A stretch of DNA of 64,000 bases from Asterias amurensis (taxonomy: Eukaryota > Echinodermata > Asteroidea > Forcipulatida > Asteriidae): the NCBI RefSeq assembly GCF_032118995.1, contig NC_092651.1, positions 10,007,285 to 10,071,284 of the forward strand. The letters are read 5' to 3'. Positions 12,011-24,865 of this stretch are shown in pieces. Every line of letters begins with the position of its first letter. The stretch's first letter is position 1. The position numbers and the translations under genes were made by a program. The notes beneath the pieces are model-generated. The model ran no database searches. It was not told the origin of the DNA and was given only the letters and a program-made list of their open reading frames with translations.

Positions 12011-12114
12011 CTTGTCGTTATACTTGTATTATTTGCACGATTCTCTATATGATACATGGAGGGTTTTTTCATCTATCAAATATGACTGGCTATATCGATG
12101 ATCAAGTTTGATAC

Positions 12115-12120
12115 AATAAA
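12115..12120 (+). terminator. Candidate polyadenylation signal of gene A
   Basis: AATAAA lies 466 bp after the gene A stop, followed by a T/G-rich stretch. It is the first canonical signal I see downstream. Confidence 0.5.
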
Positions 12121-12840
12121 TATTTGTTTAAACCAATATTAGTTTCTAAACTTGTGTTCTGTTGACATGTGTGAGCCCCTGACAAGAGCTAAACGAACGA
12201 CCACTCACGTCACCGCTCTCGTAATGAATTCGTTTACCTGGGGCACACTGGGGGCTGACCTGGGTGAGCCCCTGGAATGACGTCAAAGGCTATTCGAACG
12301 CACCGGGGATGACCCAGGGAAGCTATTGAGCGAACGCACCAATTATTTAAGTGGTTTTAATGTGGGGTTTTTTGTTTTTTTAAATAAATCAAATAGGTTT
12401 ACTTTGGGTGTTGTACAATCAGTAAATTTTGTAACAAACATTTTCTTAAATTTGGTTTTGTTGACATTGATTTGTTTTTTTAGTGAATTTTGTTTTATCC
12501 GATTGTAAAATTGTACCAAAGGCGTCTGCAACGAATGTGAAAAGACCCGTCCGTGTAGAAAGACACTTGTACTTTTTTGGTTGGTGTTTTTGATGTTTGT
12601 TTATTTTATTACTATTGATTCTTTTTACAATTAATTAGAGTAACTTTTGGTTTTATACAGTCAATACATTTTTAAGCCAACATCAGTTTCTAAATTGTTG
12701 TTTTGTTGACATGGATTTTTTTTTTTTTTTTTATTCGATTGTAAGATTATATCAAGGGCGTCTGCAACGGATATGAAAAGTAGTAGACCCTTCCGCATAG
12801 AAAGAAGACACATGTATTTTTAGACCCTAAATCCACAATC
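12121..12840. repeat. Diverged tandem duplication of about 250-550 bp
   Basis: The pair CCAATATTAGTTTCTAAAC (12134) and CCAACATCAGTTTCTAAA (12677), and the pair GGCGTCTGCAACGAATGTGA (12520) and GGCGTCTGCAACGGATATGA (12758), show internal duplication. No coding content is supported. Confidence 0.6.
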
Positions 12841-13270
12841 TCAAAGCCAGAAGTATTACCACGGCACACTGGCAAGCCACTCCGTCAAGATTGCATCAGC
12901 ATTTTAGCCTCAACCTTATCCTTGCATTTGCACAAAAAACAGCGCATTTCTGAAAGCCTTTTTATATCTTGTCATTCATCGTAGGTTTTGTATTGTGAGT
13001 GGTTTGCCTTTGGAGAAGAGAAGGAAGGGTTTCCGATGTAGGCCTATCCTGGATTTGTTGACGCGCGTGGATTTAAAGGGACATTCCACCGTTGTACATA
13101 CAGGATTGAATTAGGCACCAGCCTATCATTGCAAAATCTGGGCTGTTCAAATTGACATTATGGGTGTTTGACACATACTATAAAGACCAATTAAATTGAC
13201 ACAATAATATTAAAGGGTGCTAAAATAACACAATATTTTACTGTCATTTCGTTTATTCTTGTTATTTGAT
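12841..13270. other. Intergenic, nothing recognised
   Basis: No exon or clear repeat is seen. Confidence 0.45.
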
Positions 13271-13299
13271 GAATAAGAATTGAGAATTTTTAGTATTAA

Positions 13300-13860
13300 A
13301 GACTCAAATAATTGAGACCGTCTGTCCAGTAACCGCGTGATATTCTTGGCTTCACGTTCTCGAACCCACTGTTCGACCCTTGGGCATGTACATGTACATG
13401 TATCTGCTAATATCGATGTTGCATATTATTGGATATTGGACTTTTCCATAGTTTGTACAGCGAATATCGATGCTGCTTTTTAAATACTGGATATTGGACA
13501 TTAATAATAATAATAATAATAATAAATGAGACTTATAAAGCGCATTTTACAAAATTCAATGCGCTGGACAGTGAATCGTACAATTCAAGTTGCAATGTTA
13601 AAGAATCCAATAATTGAGACCGTCTGTCGTATTATAACTGCGTGATGTTCTTGGCTTCACGTTCTCAAACCCATTGCTCAACCCCTCGGGCGTGTACAGC
13701 AAATATCGATGTTGCATTTTAGTTATTGTATATTGGATATTCCCATAGGTTTGTACAGTGGATTGACTATTTAAGTTGGAATATTTAAGAATCCATTAAT
13801 TGAGACTGTCTGTCCAGTAAATTTCACGTGATATTCCTGGCTCCACGTCCCAACCCAATG
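13300..13860. repeat. Tandem repeat of about 188 bp, three copies, one interrupted
   Basis: AATTGAGACCGTCTGTC occurs at about 13313, 13610 and 13798, each followed by CGTGAT.TTC.TGGCT.CACG and a CGATGTTGCAT segment. The first interval is about 109 bp longer than the second because it contains a GCGC-type element. Confidence 0.8.
13500..13582. mobile_element. (TAA)n plus GCGC-type retroelement fragment
   Basis: TAATAATAATAATAATAAAT is followed by GAGACTTATAAAGCGCATTT and AATGCGCTGGACAGT, resembling the elements at 39541 and 62261. It interrupts the 188-bp tandem repeat. Confidence 0.6.
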
Positions 13861-14179
13861 CTCTTCCCTCGGGCGTGTATTCCTGGTCACGTTTCATTCT
13901 TCCGAGCTCGTGCCCCGTCTCAAGCCGCAGTTCCGTGTTTGCAAGTCAGAAACCCGACAAATCCTTCATTTCAGACCGAAAGCACGTCTAGAAAAGCTCA
14001 TTATTTGCCCCTCAAAGACAATAAAGAGCGCTGCAATGAGATGGTGATGAATTGTTCTCCTAATAGAGTACGGAACTATGGCGATGTGGTCGCCGCTCAA
14101 TCAATGCATCTAGTGTTTGGTTTGAGTTTTAAATGGAACGTACAGCCTTGCCTTTTAAGAATTAGTTGAGGGATGTATG

Positions 14180-15110
14180 TTTTAAAGACACCGTGTTTGT
14201 AATATTACGGCAAAACTGCAAACCATGGTGTTTCTTTTTACTGTAAGTGCATCAAGATGAGGTATTATAATTTTAAGGATGTTGGGAAACTTCTGTTTGA
14301 GTACCAATACGAAATATAGCAATTATGGTTGTTTTAAAAACTATTTTTAGTGCGGTCTTTGAATCAAGATAAGCACCGTGTTTGTAGTATGGCAAAACTG
14401 CAAACCATGTCTTTTTAACTGTATTTGAATAAAGATAATAAGGTATTATAATTTAAAGGATGTTGGGAAAACTTCTGTTTGAGGATGGCTTCTGTCTTTG
14501 AACAAAGACGAAATATAACAATTATGGTTGTTTTAAAAACTATTTTTAGTGCGGTCTTTGAATCAAGATAAGGTATAACATTTAAGGATATTGGGGAACT
14601 TTAGTTTGAGTTTGATTTTTGTCTATCTAGATGAGGTATGACAATTATGGTTGTTATCAAAACTATTCTTAGTATGAATAGTTTACTGTCTTTGAATCAA
14701 GATAATGTATAACATTTAATGATATTGGGAAAAATTATGTTGAGTATGATTTCTGTCTTTGAGTCTAGATGTGACATAACAATGATGGTTGTTATATAAA
14801 CTATTCTCTGTGTGGAATGTTCACTGTCTTTGAATCAATATAAGGTATAATATGTTTAAGATGGCTGGTGTTTAAATCCAGATGTTGTATAACAATTATG
14901 GCCGTTATCAAAACTATCCTTAGTGCTAAATAAGATATAACACTAAGTATCGCTTCTTTCTTTGAGTCGGGATGTGGTATAACAACGATGGTTGTTATAA
15001 AACTATTCTTAGTGGCGTATGTTTGCTGTCTTTGAATCAAGATAAGGTATAAGGATGTTGGGGACATTTTGCTGGCTGATTTGAGAGTACACGTCATTGA
15101 CTTTTTGTAT
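14180..15110. repeat. Irregular tandem array, about 90-200 bp units
   Basis: At least five copies combine GTCTTTGAATCAAGATAAGG, TATAACATTTAAGGAT.TTGGG and CAATTATGGTTGTTAT.AAAC. Spacing varies from about 90 to 200 bp. Confidence 0.8.
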
Positions 15111-15178
15111 GCAGATGTTTGACGATGCTATTGTTTCCAACAAACCCTTCAACAAAGAATGCTACACCCGAGTCCCTC

Positions 15179-15576
15179 TAAAGACACTGGACACTATTGG
15201 CAATTGTCAAAGACTAGTCTTCTCAGTTGGTGTATCTCAACATAATATGCATAAAATAACAAACCTGTGAAAATTTGAGCTCAATCGGTCGTCGAAGTAT
15301 ATCTCGTCTGCGAGATATTTAATGGAAGAAAAAACACCTCGTCACACGTAGTTGTGTGCTTTCAGATGCTTGATTTTGAGACCTCAAATTCTAAATCTGA
15401 GGTCTCGAAATCAAATTCTGGGAAAATTACTTCTTTCTCAAAAACTATGGCACTTCAGAGGGAGCCGTTTCTCACGATGTTTTATACTATCAACCTCCCC
15501 CCATTACTCGTTACCAAGTAAGGTTTTATGCTAATAAATATTTTGAGTAATTACCAATAGTGTCCACTGCCTTTAA
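15179..15576 (-). mobile_element. TTAAAGG TIR element, copy 4
   Basis: The ends are TAAAGACACTGGACACTATT and AATAGTGTCCACTGCCTTTA, with the family interior in the reverse orientation. Confidence 0.88.
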
Positions 15577-17484
15577 GTCAGGTGTACCTGGCTTCCTGCG
15601 GTCTGTACGCTCAAGAACAACAACTGCGCATTTCACGGATAGAAACACAGCTCCCTAAAGCGATCCGCGTGCGTCATTATTGTTTTCGTATGGTGCGATT
15701 TTTGTCACATTACGTAAACAAGGCGGCACAATCTAGATCAATAAAGAAGTAGTCAAGTATTATTGCAGCTTAATGCCGAGAGGATAGAAAATAAAAAAGG
15801 GGCTTTTGTTGCTGTTACAAAGCTTTCTATACATGTAATTTAATAACAACTGCTGTGATTCTATCTCGATTTTACTCGCCTCTCGAATAATAGAGTTACA
15901 CATTTTGCAAAGTGGGTTATTTCATCATACACAAAATCAGTTCCTCATTGTATTTAAAATCACATGCGGAAAACAATATTTAGGTCGAGTTAGACCACTT
16001 ACATTCAATACGACCAAGGATTTCACAAATGCAATTCTTTGTCTTGGCTCAGGCTCAAGGAGTGTGGGCTTTCTTGAATCCGTGTTTTGCAAGCCTTTGT
16101 TTTCACCCTTGGACTCGTTCGCAGTAATATTTACATTTCAAAAGTTTGATATAAGATTAAGAATATAGTTTGTAGTTTTTATTTGCAAAGACTGTTGTCG
16201 TAGATTTATTGACTTTGATAGTGTGGAAACGAAATCAACCTATGCACCTCGAAATGAAAAGCAACGCTAGGAGTGTTTTTCCTCTAAAAACATACAAAAA
16301 ATACACTTTAATATATCTGCGTTTTTATATATGTTTACAATTATTTAATTTATTAATTTTGGTTTTACCCATACATCGATGTTTGTAAGCGCTGTATACT
16401 CAGTACTTTCCCGAGTCCTGTGAAAAAATATCACAGGCATGTTTTATTATTTAATTTGTATAACTTACTAACTTAGTTAAACTTTTTGTTTGGGGTCGTT
16501 TTTTAATTAATTAAATTTATGTTATTTATATTTTTGGGGGATCTTTACAAGATAGAAACAACCTGAAATAGACGGATCTTTAGTGACTTGATCAACAAAA
16601 TAAACACAGTATTAATCTAGGTCGTGCCTTAAAATGAATTTTCAAAGAGATCACTATTGTCTTGTTTGTTCTTTTTGTAACACACACGATTGTGACGAAT
16701 AGGGTCATCTGTAGGCGAGAGACTGGCAAATATTTGCCTCGCCGTAAACCATATTATCAAACCCTCCTTTTGTAAAGTAACCCATGCCAACCCCTTCCAT
16801 AATTCATATTAAATAGAGAAAAAAATAATCAAATCTTGATGAGATATACATTTTATAGGTTGACTTGAAGTGTATTCATTTTTTATTTTGTTGTCCAAAT
16901 GCAAACACATCAGGTTGATTTCAATTGTATTAATTTGTTGTACAAATGCAAACATACCTTTTGTTCGCCTGAGATACGACGATGAAATTTTGTTAGCCTG
17001 CGCGTGTTGACCGTAGCTTATTATTCGATTCAGGGGGGGGGGGGGGTGATCAATGATAGCCTCGGGGCTGTAGGGAAGCTTGATATGCACAGCCGTGCCG
17101 TCCGTACGCAGTGCGTCGACCTTATTCACCAACGATGCTAGCATCGCAGACTATACAGCCAGCGGATTGATTTTCATATTTTTACTAGTCGTTCCTCCTA
17201 GCGGTTGTGTTTTTCCCAACGCAAAGTAGATGTCTAATGAAGAGAATAACACACGCAAGCCAGTAACTATGGATAGATTTGCTGATCTATGTGAAGAAAT
17301 ACCTAAGGAGTTGGATTATGTATGAGGCATCAGGAAGAATCCCATCGCGTGCATGCTTAATACCATGGGCAACGACCACATCTAAAAAGACGCTAATAAT
17401 AGACATCATCAGATGACGGCAGATGGGTACTACACTGCAAGCGGGTATAACGCTTAGTCTCACTTGGACACTCACTCGGCAAGC
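15577..17484. other. Upstream region of exon B
   Basis: No exon is supported. A reverse-oriented SINE-tail fragment (ACTCAGTACTTTCCCGAGTC) lies at about 16397-16430, and a poly-G tract at 17033-17046. Promoter elements cannot be placed with confidence. Confidence 0.5.
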
Positions 17485-19034
17485 ATGTTGTTGATGTTCT
17501 CGGCAAGGGTTTTCACACTCAATATTGTGCTCTCCACGGTGGTGGTGTTGTCCGGTTCGGACCAGGTTGATGTATGCACATCGACGGGGAGAGTTCGCGG
17601 CGAGACACGGGTGCTGGACGGGCGCGTTTACGAGGTGTTTCTCGGTATCCCGTACGCTGAGCCACCTACCGGACACCAGAGGTTTCGAGCACCGGTCCCG
17701 AAGGTATCGTGGGAAGGGACTCTCGATGCGGTCAACTACGGACCGTCTTGCCCGCAGGATATAGAGGATGTGTCGAGGTACTACCCGAACTATGTGGTCC
17801 GTATCCCGAAGTCTGCTCGAGAGATAAGTGAGGATTGTTTAACTTTGAATGTATTCTCTCCCGTACGGAGAGACAGAATTGGGAATGTAGCCGTGATGTT
17901 CTGGATTCATGGGGGGAGCTGCGAGACGGGGCAGGGGAGTGGGTACGACCCGTCCGCTCTGGCGTCCCGTGGCGATGTCATAGTGGTCACCATCAACTAT
18001 CGGTTGAATGTCTTCGGGTTTCTGTGCACGGACGACGAGAATGCACCGGGGAACTACGGTCTGCTTGACCAGCAGCTCGCCCTGCAGTGGGTCCATGACA
18101 ACATAGGTGCGTTTGGAGGGGATCCGACCAGGGTGACGCTTTTCGGTCAGTCGGCTGGTGGTGCCACGGCGATGGCCCACCTCTCAGCTCCGGGAAGCCG
18201 GCCTCTTTTCCACCGGGTCATCGCCCACAGTGGCATCTTCGCCGGGTCTGCCGGCCTGGAGTCCGTAGGGAAACAACTCAAAGAATACGCCAAGCGGATT
18301 GCACTCAAAGCCGGTTGTGATCACAGCGGGAACCTCTTGTTTGATACACATATGATAGTCGACTGCCTGAGGAGCAAATCGGCCCAGGTCGTACTGAAAG
18401 CTGGTCTTGAAGTGGCTAAAGAGGTGATTATCCCCATGCTGTGGCTAGCCGTCATAGACGGAAACTTCTACCCCAGACAGACTTTCCCTCCAAAAGCAAT
18501 CAGCTTCAGCCAATATGACATTATAGCTGGGATAACATCAAACGATGGATCCCCCTTGTTGGAGCTGCTCCCCTTCATAATACATAAACAAGTCAACCAG
18601 TCGACTGGACTCTCCCGAACCGACTTCGACAGACTGGTTCAGTTCTTCACCCTCTCTGACGAGACGTCAAACAACCAATTCAGATCGTTAGCCATTTATC
18701 ACGAGTACAGAGACTGGTCCGTGCTGAACAGAACTCTGGATAATCTCTACCAGATCACGAACGTCATGCTGGACGTGAACTTTCTCTACGGCTTGAACCT
18801 GGTCTTGGGCAGCATCTACGGGGGAGCCAACTCGAGGCGTATGTTCGTGTTTGATCACCGGAGCACGCCTCGTGTGAAATACCCCTGGTTGAACGGAGCG
18901 CCGCACTCGGAAGAGCTGTCCTACGTGTTTGGTTTGCCCTTCAATGGCTCAGGAATCGGGTCTCTGTTTACTGACGATGAGCGTGCATTGAGTGACCGAA
19001 TGATAACTTACTGGACTAATATTGCAAAAACTGG
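17485..19034 (+). CDS. Exon B: secreted or membrane-linked carboxylesterase ectodomain
   Basis: The first ATG of the frame (17485) gives a hydrophobic signal sequence of about 24 residues and then a full COesterase core. Landmarks are [40 protein letters not shown] and NYGLLDQQLALQWV. The nucleophile is Ser223 in GQSAG, the acidic site is Asp354 (SNDGS) and the His is His474 (APHS), so an active esterase is plausible. The choline-site Trp seen before SEDC in true acetylcholinesterases is absent, so choline esters are unlikely substrates. The exon ends NIAKTG with donor GG|GTGAGT; unspliced, the next codon is TGA. I find no anchor exon between here and 23382. With the exon at 38204 the protein would be 682 residues. 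Confidence 0.92.
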
Positions 19035-19057
19035 GTGAGTACTTAATTAACAAACCT

Positions 19058-19450
19058 GGTGCCAATTTTGTAGAGCTGCTTAGGCACAAAAAAGCAGCTT
19101 TAAGCAGCTTAGTGCATCAAAATTGTGATTGCCAGCAGAAGGTAACCAGTCAAATACAATATCATTTGTAGAATTTGTGCCTGGTATCCTGCTAATTTTT
19201 GCAAAGTACAAATTTATAAGCAACATTATCAGCTGAAGCAGCACTATTGAATTGGGCCCTGATGCGTGCCAGGGCCTAAGCACAAAACGATGCTAAGCAC
19301 AAGGAAATTACGCTTACCAGAATAAAGTTACCAGCCAAACTACCATGTCAAATGAACCCTTTGTGACTGGTACCCTTTGTGACTGTTATGCTACTTATTC
19401 CTGCTTAGCAGAAATAATATTGCATTTTTCTGCTCAAGCAACTCCATGAT
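19058..19450. mobile_element. GGGCCC/GCTTAGCACAA-type elements, two adjacent fragments
   Basis: The first fragment runs GTGCCAATTTTGTAGAGCTG to TGAATTGGGCCC (to about 19259). The second begins GCCAGGGCCTAAGCACAAAA and includes GCTTACCAGAATAAAGTTAC. Both match the element nested at 9296. Confidence 0.65.
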
Positions 19451-19621
19451 ATTGGTTTGTTCCCCCACATGTGTTCTTTAACCCGGCGGAAACATCAATT
19501 TGTAAGCGCACTTTATTTGTGTGAAGGTGTCTTGCCGAGTTTCACTATGTGGATTGGGTTTTCAGTCCCTTGACTGCGTGAGTTTTCCCTGGAATGATTC
19601 TTAGAGACTTAAACCAAACGC

Positions 19622-20050
19622 AATTTAAAGGAACACGTTGCCTTGGATCGGTCGAGTTGGTCGTTGAAAAGCGTTTGAAACCGTTTGTAATGAAATGCAT
19701 ATGGTTAGATAGATAGTTCAAAAGTATAATTTAATGATCAACACAAATTTGCCTCGAAATTGCATGGTTTTCTGTTTACTTTGCGAACTAACACGGTTGG
19801 CCAGTTATGCCTTTAAATCAATCTGAATTAGTTCATTTGGGCCAAATTATCATGGCGCTCATCGTAGAGTTAACATACAATGGACACCGGGCAGCGATTT
19901 GTTTGTCCCCAAACGACAATGCAATATTCTTTTGCCCTTTCTGTCAAAATTGGCTCTTTCTGTCAAAATTACGTCGTATTGAAATTGGTCTGCTCTTTTA
20001 CCAAATGATTGCAATATCGTTTGAGGAACAAACTAGCCAATATCTTTAAT
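19622..20050. repeat. AAAGGAACACGTTGCC-type repeat, approximate extent
   Basis: TTTAAAGGAACACGTTGCCT is followed by GGATCGGTCGAGTTGGTCGT and GCGTTTGAAACCG, a sequence I recall as a dispersed repeat in echinoderm genomes. The right end is unclear. Confidence 0.4.
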
Positions 20051-20506
20051 GTTTTTGTTGTTTTTTTCAAGTAAGAGAACCAGATCAGTTTACCCTGTCG
20101 GCCAACAAGCGCTTGCAGTCTTGTCACCATTGTACTTTTTTAACCCTTTCACACGACTGCAATTTAGCAACGGTCTCTTGCTAAATTAAAGCAAGGTTAA
20201 TATGCAATTTACAAAGTGTAACTCGTGTAAAATGACAGCAAGTGAAAAACTTGTCCAACATTGCTTCATCTAGCAAACTAGCAACCCCCCCCCCCTCCAT
20301 TCCTAATATCCATCAAGGTTAACTTTTTCAGATAACAATCTAAAAAACACTTTTGATGATTGACTGCTTATTTGTCTCCCACCGTATTAGGCGTTTTAAA
20401 AACCGGTTCAGTAAAAATGTGTTTACCTCTTTGAAAGTTAAAGATAAATGTGTAAAAAAAAAAAACGCCTTTAACGAGCTATTCATGTTTTTAAAAACGA
20501 ACCTCT

Positions 20507-21098
20507 TTAAAGGCAGTGGACATTATTGGTAATTACTCCAAACAATTATTGGCATAAAACCTTACTAGGTGACGAGTAATGGGGAGAGGTTGATGGTATA
20601 AAACATTGTGAGAAACGGATCCCTCTTAAGTAATGTAGTTTATGACAAAGATGTTATTTACACACTCAAATAGAACACTTGTTTTTGCCGAATACCAAAA
20701 GTCTGTAACACTACATACGAAGTGTGGACTTGAGAACAAAAGAGGTCCATATTAAAACACTATGTGGACCACACAGTGTTTTTTTTTTTTTACAGTGTTG
20801 AAGAATAGCCTTTATAGAACAATGTCCACAGAGTGACTGTAACATTATGTGTGGTTGTGGGTGCAGTTGTCCGTATATGTATATGGAATGATAAAAGCCA
20901 AAAAATTGCCAATGACCTAGTTTTGTGGAATTATAATACCCCCAAAGTCCTTGAAGATTGTTTTGTAAAAATAAAACCCACATTTGTAAAGTGGTTTTTG
21001 CTTCATGATGAAACCAGTTCAAGGATACCTGTACGTGTCATGTTGGCATAGTAACCCGGCTTCCTCTTGGCAAATATTTTCGGTGTCCAGTGGCTTTA
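20507..21098 (+). mobile_element. TTAAAGG TIR element, copy 5 (rearranged)
   Basis: The left 160 bp match the family (TTTAAAGGCAGTGGACATTA, GAAACGGATCCCTC). A terminal-like GGTGTCCAGTGGCTTTA lies near 21082, with unrelated sequence including a T-run in between. Confidence 0.65.
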
Positions 21099-21265
21099 TT
21101 TACTTAGGAGCAGCAGATCATTTCAAGGCATGATAAACGACACATCGGAGAGGAAATGCAAACAGTTTCACGTTATTAAATTTAGGTATAACGAATTGGC
21201 CCATGAGTTGTGTCTGCTTTCCTGAAGGAGTCATTTAAAAAAGAAAAATCACGGGCACTAGTTTA

Positions 21266-21350
21266 TCAACCTGGTTTATCAATCTGGTTTGTCAGAACCT
21301 GGTTAAATCAACCCGATTTATCAATCTGGGTAATTAACCTGGTTTGCAAC
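21266..21350. repeat. Short degenerate tandem repeat
   Basis: TTTATCAACCTGG, TTTATCAATCTGG and related 15-20-bp units repeat about five times. Confidence 0.55.
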
Positions 21351-21472
21351 TGGTAAGAACAACCCTTAAATTTTGAAAATCAAAATCCATTATAGATTTT
21401 CCTTTCCAGTAAGATTTGCGTTAACATGAAAAGTCTCTCATATGGAGGTTCTGAAAAGAACAATTGGTGTGT

Positions 21473-21525
21473 AACAACTCGACGTTTCGATCATCATGCT
21501 CTGATATGGTCTTCAGGAGAATGTT
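21473..21525. repeat. CTCGACGTTTCGATCA motif, possible retroelement fragment
   Basis: ACAACTCGACGTTTCGATCA then TGCTCTGATATGGTCTTCAG resembles the segment at 4703-4745. Such motifs are known from Penelope-like element termini; the assignment is tentative. Confidence 0.25.
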
Positions 21526-22149
21526 CGGTATCTTTGTCCGCTTCAGCTGCCCCCCCCCCCCCCCCCGCTCAATTTGGTGGATAAAAACTTATATACTTGT
21601 TCTATAACCACATTAATTCAAAGTAAAATTATTCTCAAATTGCAATGTACTGTAATTGACAGCTGCTGTATATCTAACAAAGTAAGTCTTTATTGGCATT
21701 AATTTTAAGATTGCTTCTACCAAGCGTATAATATATAATTATTCCCTTCGAATCAAACAAATAATTCAATTTTGAGCGTGTGGCACCGACGATTCGTTAC
21801 ATGCCAACGTGTGTAAGTCGGACCGAATGAGCGATCATAATTCGACAGGTGTAGTTTCGGCTTTATACAGCGGTCGAAATTGATTTTGTAAATCTGTCAA
21901 TATGAATTTGTGTTTGGTTGTTTGTTTATGTCCGACAACCCATTAAACTTGTGTCTCTCCCATGCGTCCATATGGGTTAAGTAACATTGGTCTGTTTTAT
22001 TGTAAAGGAGTAAAGCCTGCGACATTTACAATGTCCGTATTGTTTAGTTTTAGGGTTTGTGCAGCCAATGGGCAATATTTTTCTAGAAACTGTTGGAATC
22101 TATCGGCACGTTAAACTAATCAGACTTGTGGATTATAATCGAGTTCAGG

Positions 22150-22318
22150 TCTTGAACTTTGATCTGGAAGGGGCACAGCAATTTCCCCCTTGTAAGGGAC
22201 ACTTCTATGGGAAAATTGATATGTTAGTATTTGAATCTTGCAGAGGGCACCACAGCAAAAGCACAGGGCACCACGGTAGTTGCTGTGGGTGCCCTAGTTT
22301 ATTTCGAGGACGGTGAGT
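22150..22318. repeat. GGGCACC-type dispersed repeat, copy 3
   Basis: GGGGCACAGCAATTTCCCCC, GAGGGCACCACAGCAAAAGC and AGGGCACCACGG match the family at 5311, 6641 and 49290, but with more divergence. Confidence 0.5.
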
Positions 22319-23179
22319 TCAATGGCAATTAGAATTGTCCATAAGATGAAGTGAAATGCAGGTCTGAACTGTTGTCTTTTAAAAAAAAAGTATCGAAGAC
22401 GTATAGAGATTGTAGATTGTCACAGCCTAGAGTCGACGATTATGTATTAATTTATACATAACGAAATACAAGTTAAAATGTGCATCAATTACAAAAAGGT
22501 ATATATACATTACAAACTCATGTATGGTGATACCTCGTTTTCATTCGTTCAATTATTTATTAACGTATTTATACATAACGAAAAGACCATTTTAAATGTG
22601 CATCAATTAGGCCTACAAAGGGGTATACAATAACAATTAATGTATGGTGATACCTGTTTTTCATTTATTATATGAAGATTAGTTGAGGCTTGTATGAAGG
22701 TAATCTGTTTCCATGGTTATAAAGTGATAATAAATATTTATCGTACGTTGTTGTGAATACAGATAATTTCTCAAAATGACCTATAAGGCTAAAGATGTGA
22801 CGTTGATGCATCGGCCCGTTTGATTCTCCACTATCTCCCCTGAGAGTGTGCTAGACTATGACCCTCGAAACCCCACACTTTGTTTTCAGGATCGACGTGG
22901 TTCAGCACACCTTACAAATAATTACACGCCAATCAGAGGTTAAACTCTCTTCCTAGTCTAATGTAGTAGTGGTGGAATGTTATGCATTTCGGTGCGGTGA
23001 AGGAAAAAAAAGATGATGACGTTTTGAAAGTTGGCCCAGTGGTAAGCTCTACAAAAAAAAAATCGCCAATCACTGTTGGTATGTGCTGTATGTACGTAGA
23101 CATTGCATGTGTGTATGCAGTTGGTTCGAAGAGTTGGTATAGCAATGACACGCCGAACACTTACAATTTTGTAAAACCT

Positions 23180-23342
23180 ACTTTTCCAGGTAGATGAGTA
23201 AGAATTTGTTTTGCTTTATGTTATACTGCCGCGGGTTAGATTTTCGGAATTCGGGGGACTTCTCATCAGTTGTGAAAAGAACTGTCCTGCTCATTAACTA
23301 CTATCTGGGCGGAAGGCAGAACATTGACCGGGTCTACTACAT
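23180..23342 (+). repeat. CTGCCGCGG repeat upstream of exon C
   Basis: It contains TTTTCCAGGTAGA, ATACTGCCGCGGGTTAGA, GTGAAAAGAACTGTCCTGCT and CTGGGCGGAAGG, matching copies at 34464, 40055 and (reverse) 54660. It ends about 40 bp before the exon C start codon, so it may supply promoter or 5' UTR sequence. Confidence 0.65.
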
Positions 23343-23381
23343 TTACTTTCCAGGACTGCAAGGTACGGCACCTACCAAACA

Positions 23382-24865
23382 ATGACTTTGGTTGGACACA
23401 TGCTGGTCGCCATTTTGTTAATGGTCAGTGTGGATTCGGTGGTCATCAGGACCTCAACGGGATTAATACGAGGAGTGAAACATGAACTAGACGGAGTCCA
23501 GTTTCATCGGTACCTTGGCATCCCTTATGCCGAGCCGCCCGTGGGGCCACTGAGGTTCAGAGACCCCGTTGCAAAGTCACCCTGGAACTCGGTCCTCAAC
23601 GCAACTTCCTACGGACCATCCTGTCCACAGGATATCCAAGCTGTGTCCAAGTTCTATCCTGATTATATGGTGAAGATTCCAGACAGGGCTCGAGAAATAA
23701 GCGAGGACTGTTTAACTTTGAATATCTTCGCACCAGTTACGGACACAGTTACCGGTCTGGCGGTGATGTTCTGGATTCATGGCGGGAGCTTCGAGACGGG
23801 GCAGGGGAGTGGGTACGACCCGTCCGCTCTGGTGACCCGTGGAGATGTCATAGTGGTCACCATCAACTATCGGTTGAATATCTTTGGGTTTCTGTGCACG
23901 GGCGACGAGAATGCACCGGGGAACTACGGTCTGCTTGACCAGCAACTCGCCCTGCAGTGGGTCCATGACAACATAGAATCGTTCGGAGGGGACCCGACCA
24001 GGGTGACGCTGTTTGGCCAGTCAGCTGGCGGTGCTTCGGTTACGCTTCACCTCTTCGCCAATAAGAGCAGGTCGTTGTTTCAGCGAGCAGCGGCACACAG
24101 CGGCTACCGTCACCCCTCCGTATACGCCAGTGGAAGAGGTGGATGGCTCGGAAAACGCGCAAGGGACATCGGCGAGGAAGCGGGGTGCGACTCGGGGTCC
24201 ACAAACTCCGAACTTGTACAATGTCTCCGGGAACGTCCGATGGAAGATGTTCTAGCGGCCGGTCAAGCCGTGTCTGCCGCGGTGGCCTCGCACATTTGGT
24301 TCCCGGTCTTGGATAACAACATGATATCCTTAACCACTTCTCAGTTGCATTTGCAGCACGACTTCATGGTCCTCTTAACATCTGGGGACGGTTCCGTAAT
24401 TTTGGAAGTCATTGATACCTATTTACGTGGTATGAATGCATTTAATGCAACCCTTGGTTTAACGGAAGACGAATGGGACAGCTGGCTCACTATGACCTAC
24501 AGCTCATTACAGGTAACAAAACTTGCTACAGCCTTCGAGTACATGGACAACACCTTGCCAGACCCCAACTTTGCCCGAATGCAAGCCATGACAGAGATGA
24601 TGATGGAGCAGAGCTTTATGCTTAGACTCAACCCATTCTTGACACTCTTGCCCAACTCGACAACCGTTCACATGGGCGTGTTTGATCACCGTTGCGAGGC
24701 TAATGACAGGTACCCGAGTCTCAACCAAGTACCGCACGGAGAGGAGATACCATTTTTGTTTGGATTGCCTTTTAACGGTTCTGGTATGGGCGCTGTCTTC
24801 ACAGACGATGAAAGGGATCTCAGTGGACGTGTCATATCTTACTGGTCAAACTTCGCCAAGAGTGG
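23382..24865 (+). CDS. Exon C: carboxylesterase ectodomain with a GC splice donor
   Basis: ATG at 23382 begins an 18-residue signal sequence, then a COesterase core close to B. It has [41 protein letters not shown], Ser214 in GQSAG, Asp336 in SGDGS and His452 in VPHGEE, so it is a likely active esterase. About 214 bp around the oxyanion and NYGLLDQQLALQWV region are almost identical to B. The core ends NFAKSG at the family donor site, but the bases are GG|GCAAGT, a GC-AG type donor with an otherwise strong consensus. Without splicing the frame runs 10 more codons to a stop at 24896. No anchor exon is seen before 35110. With the exon at 38204 the protein would be 660 residues. Confidence 0.92.

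Larger units (their letters stand above)
19035..23381. other. Region between exons B and C
   Basis: I looked for a C-terminal exon with the expected Trp-Pro, Phe-Trp and membrane segment and did not find one. The interval holds dispersed repeats (19058, 19622, 20507, 22150, 23180) and otherwise unrecognised DNA (21099-22150 and 22320-23180). Confidence 0.6.

Noticed and set aside
20833-21051. Open frame between exons B and C as a missing anchor exon
   Set aside because: It has a short hydrophobic start but no Trp-Pro or Phe-Trp fold end, and it lies within a rearranged TIR element.
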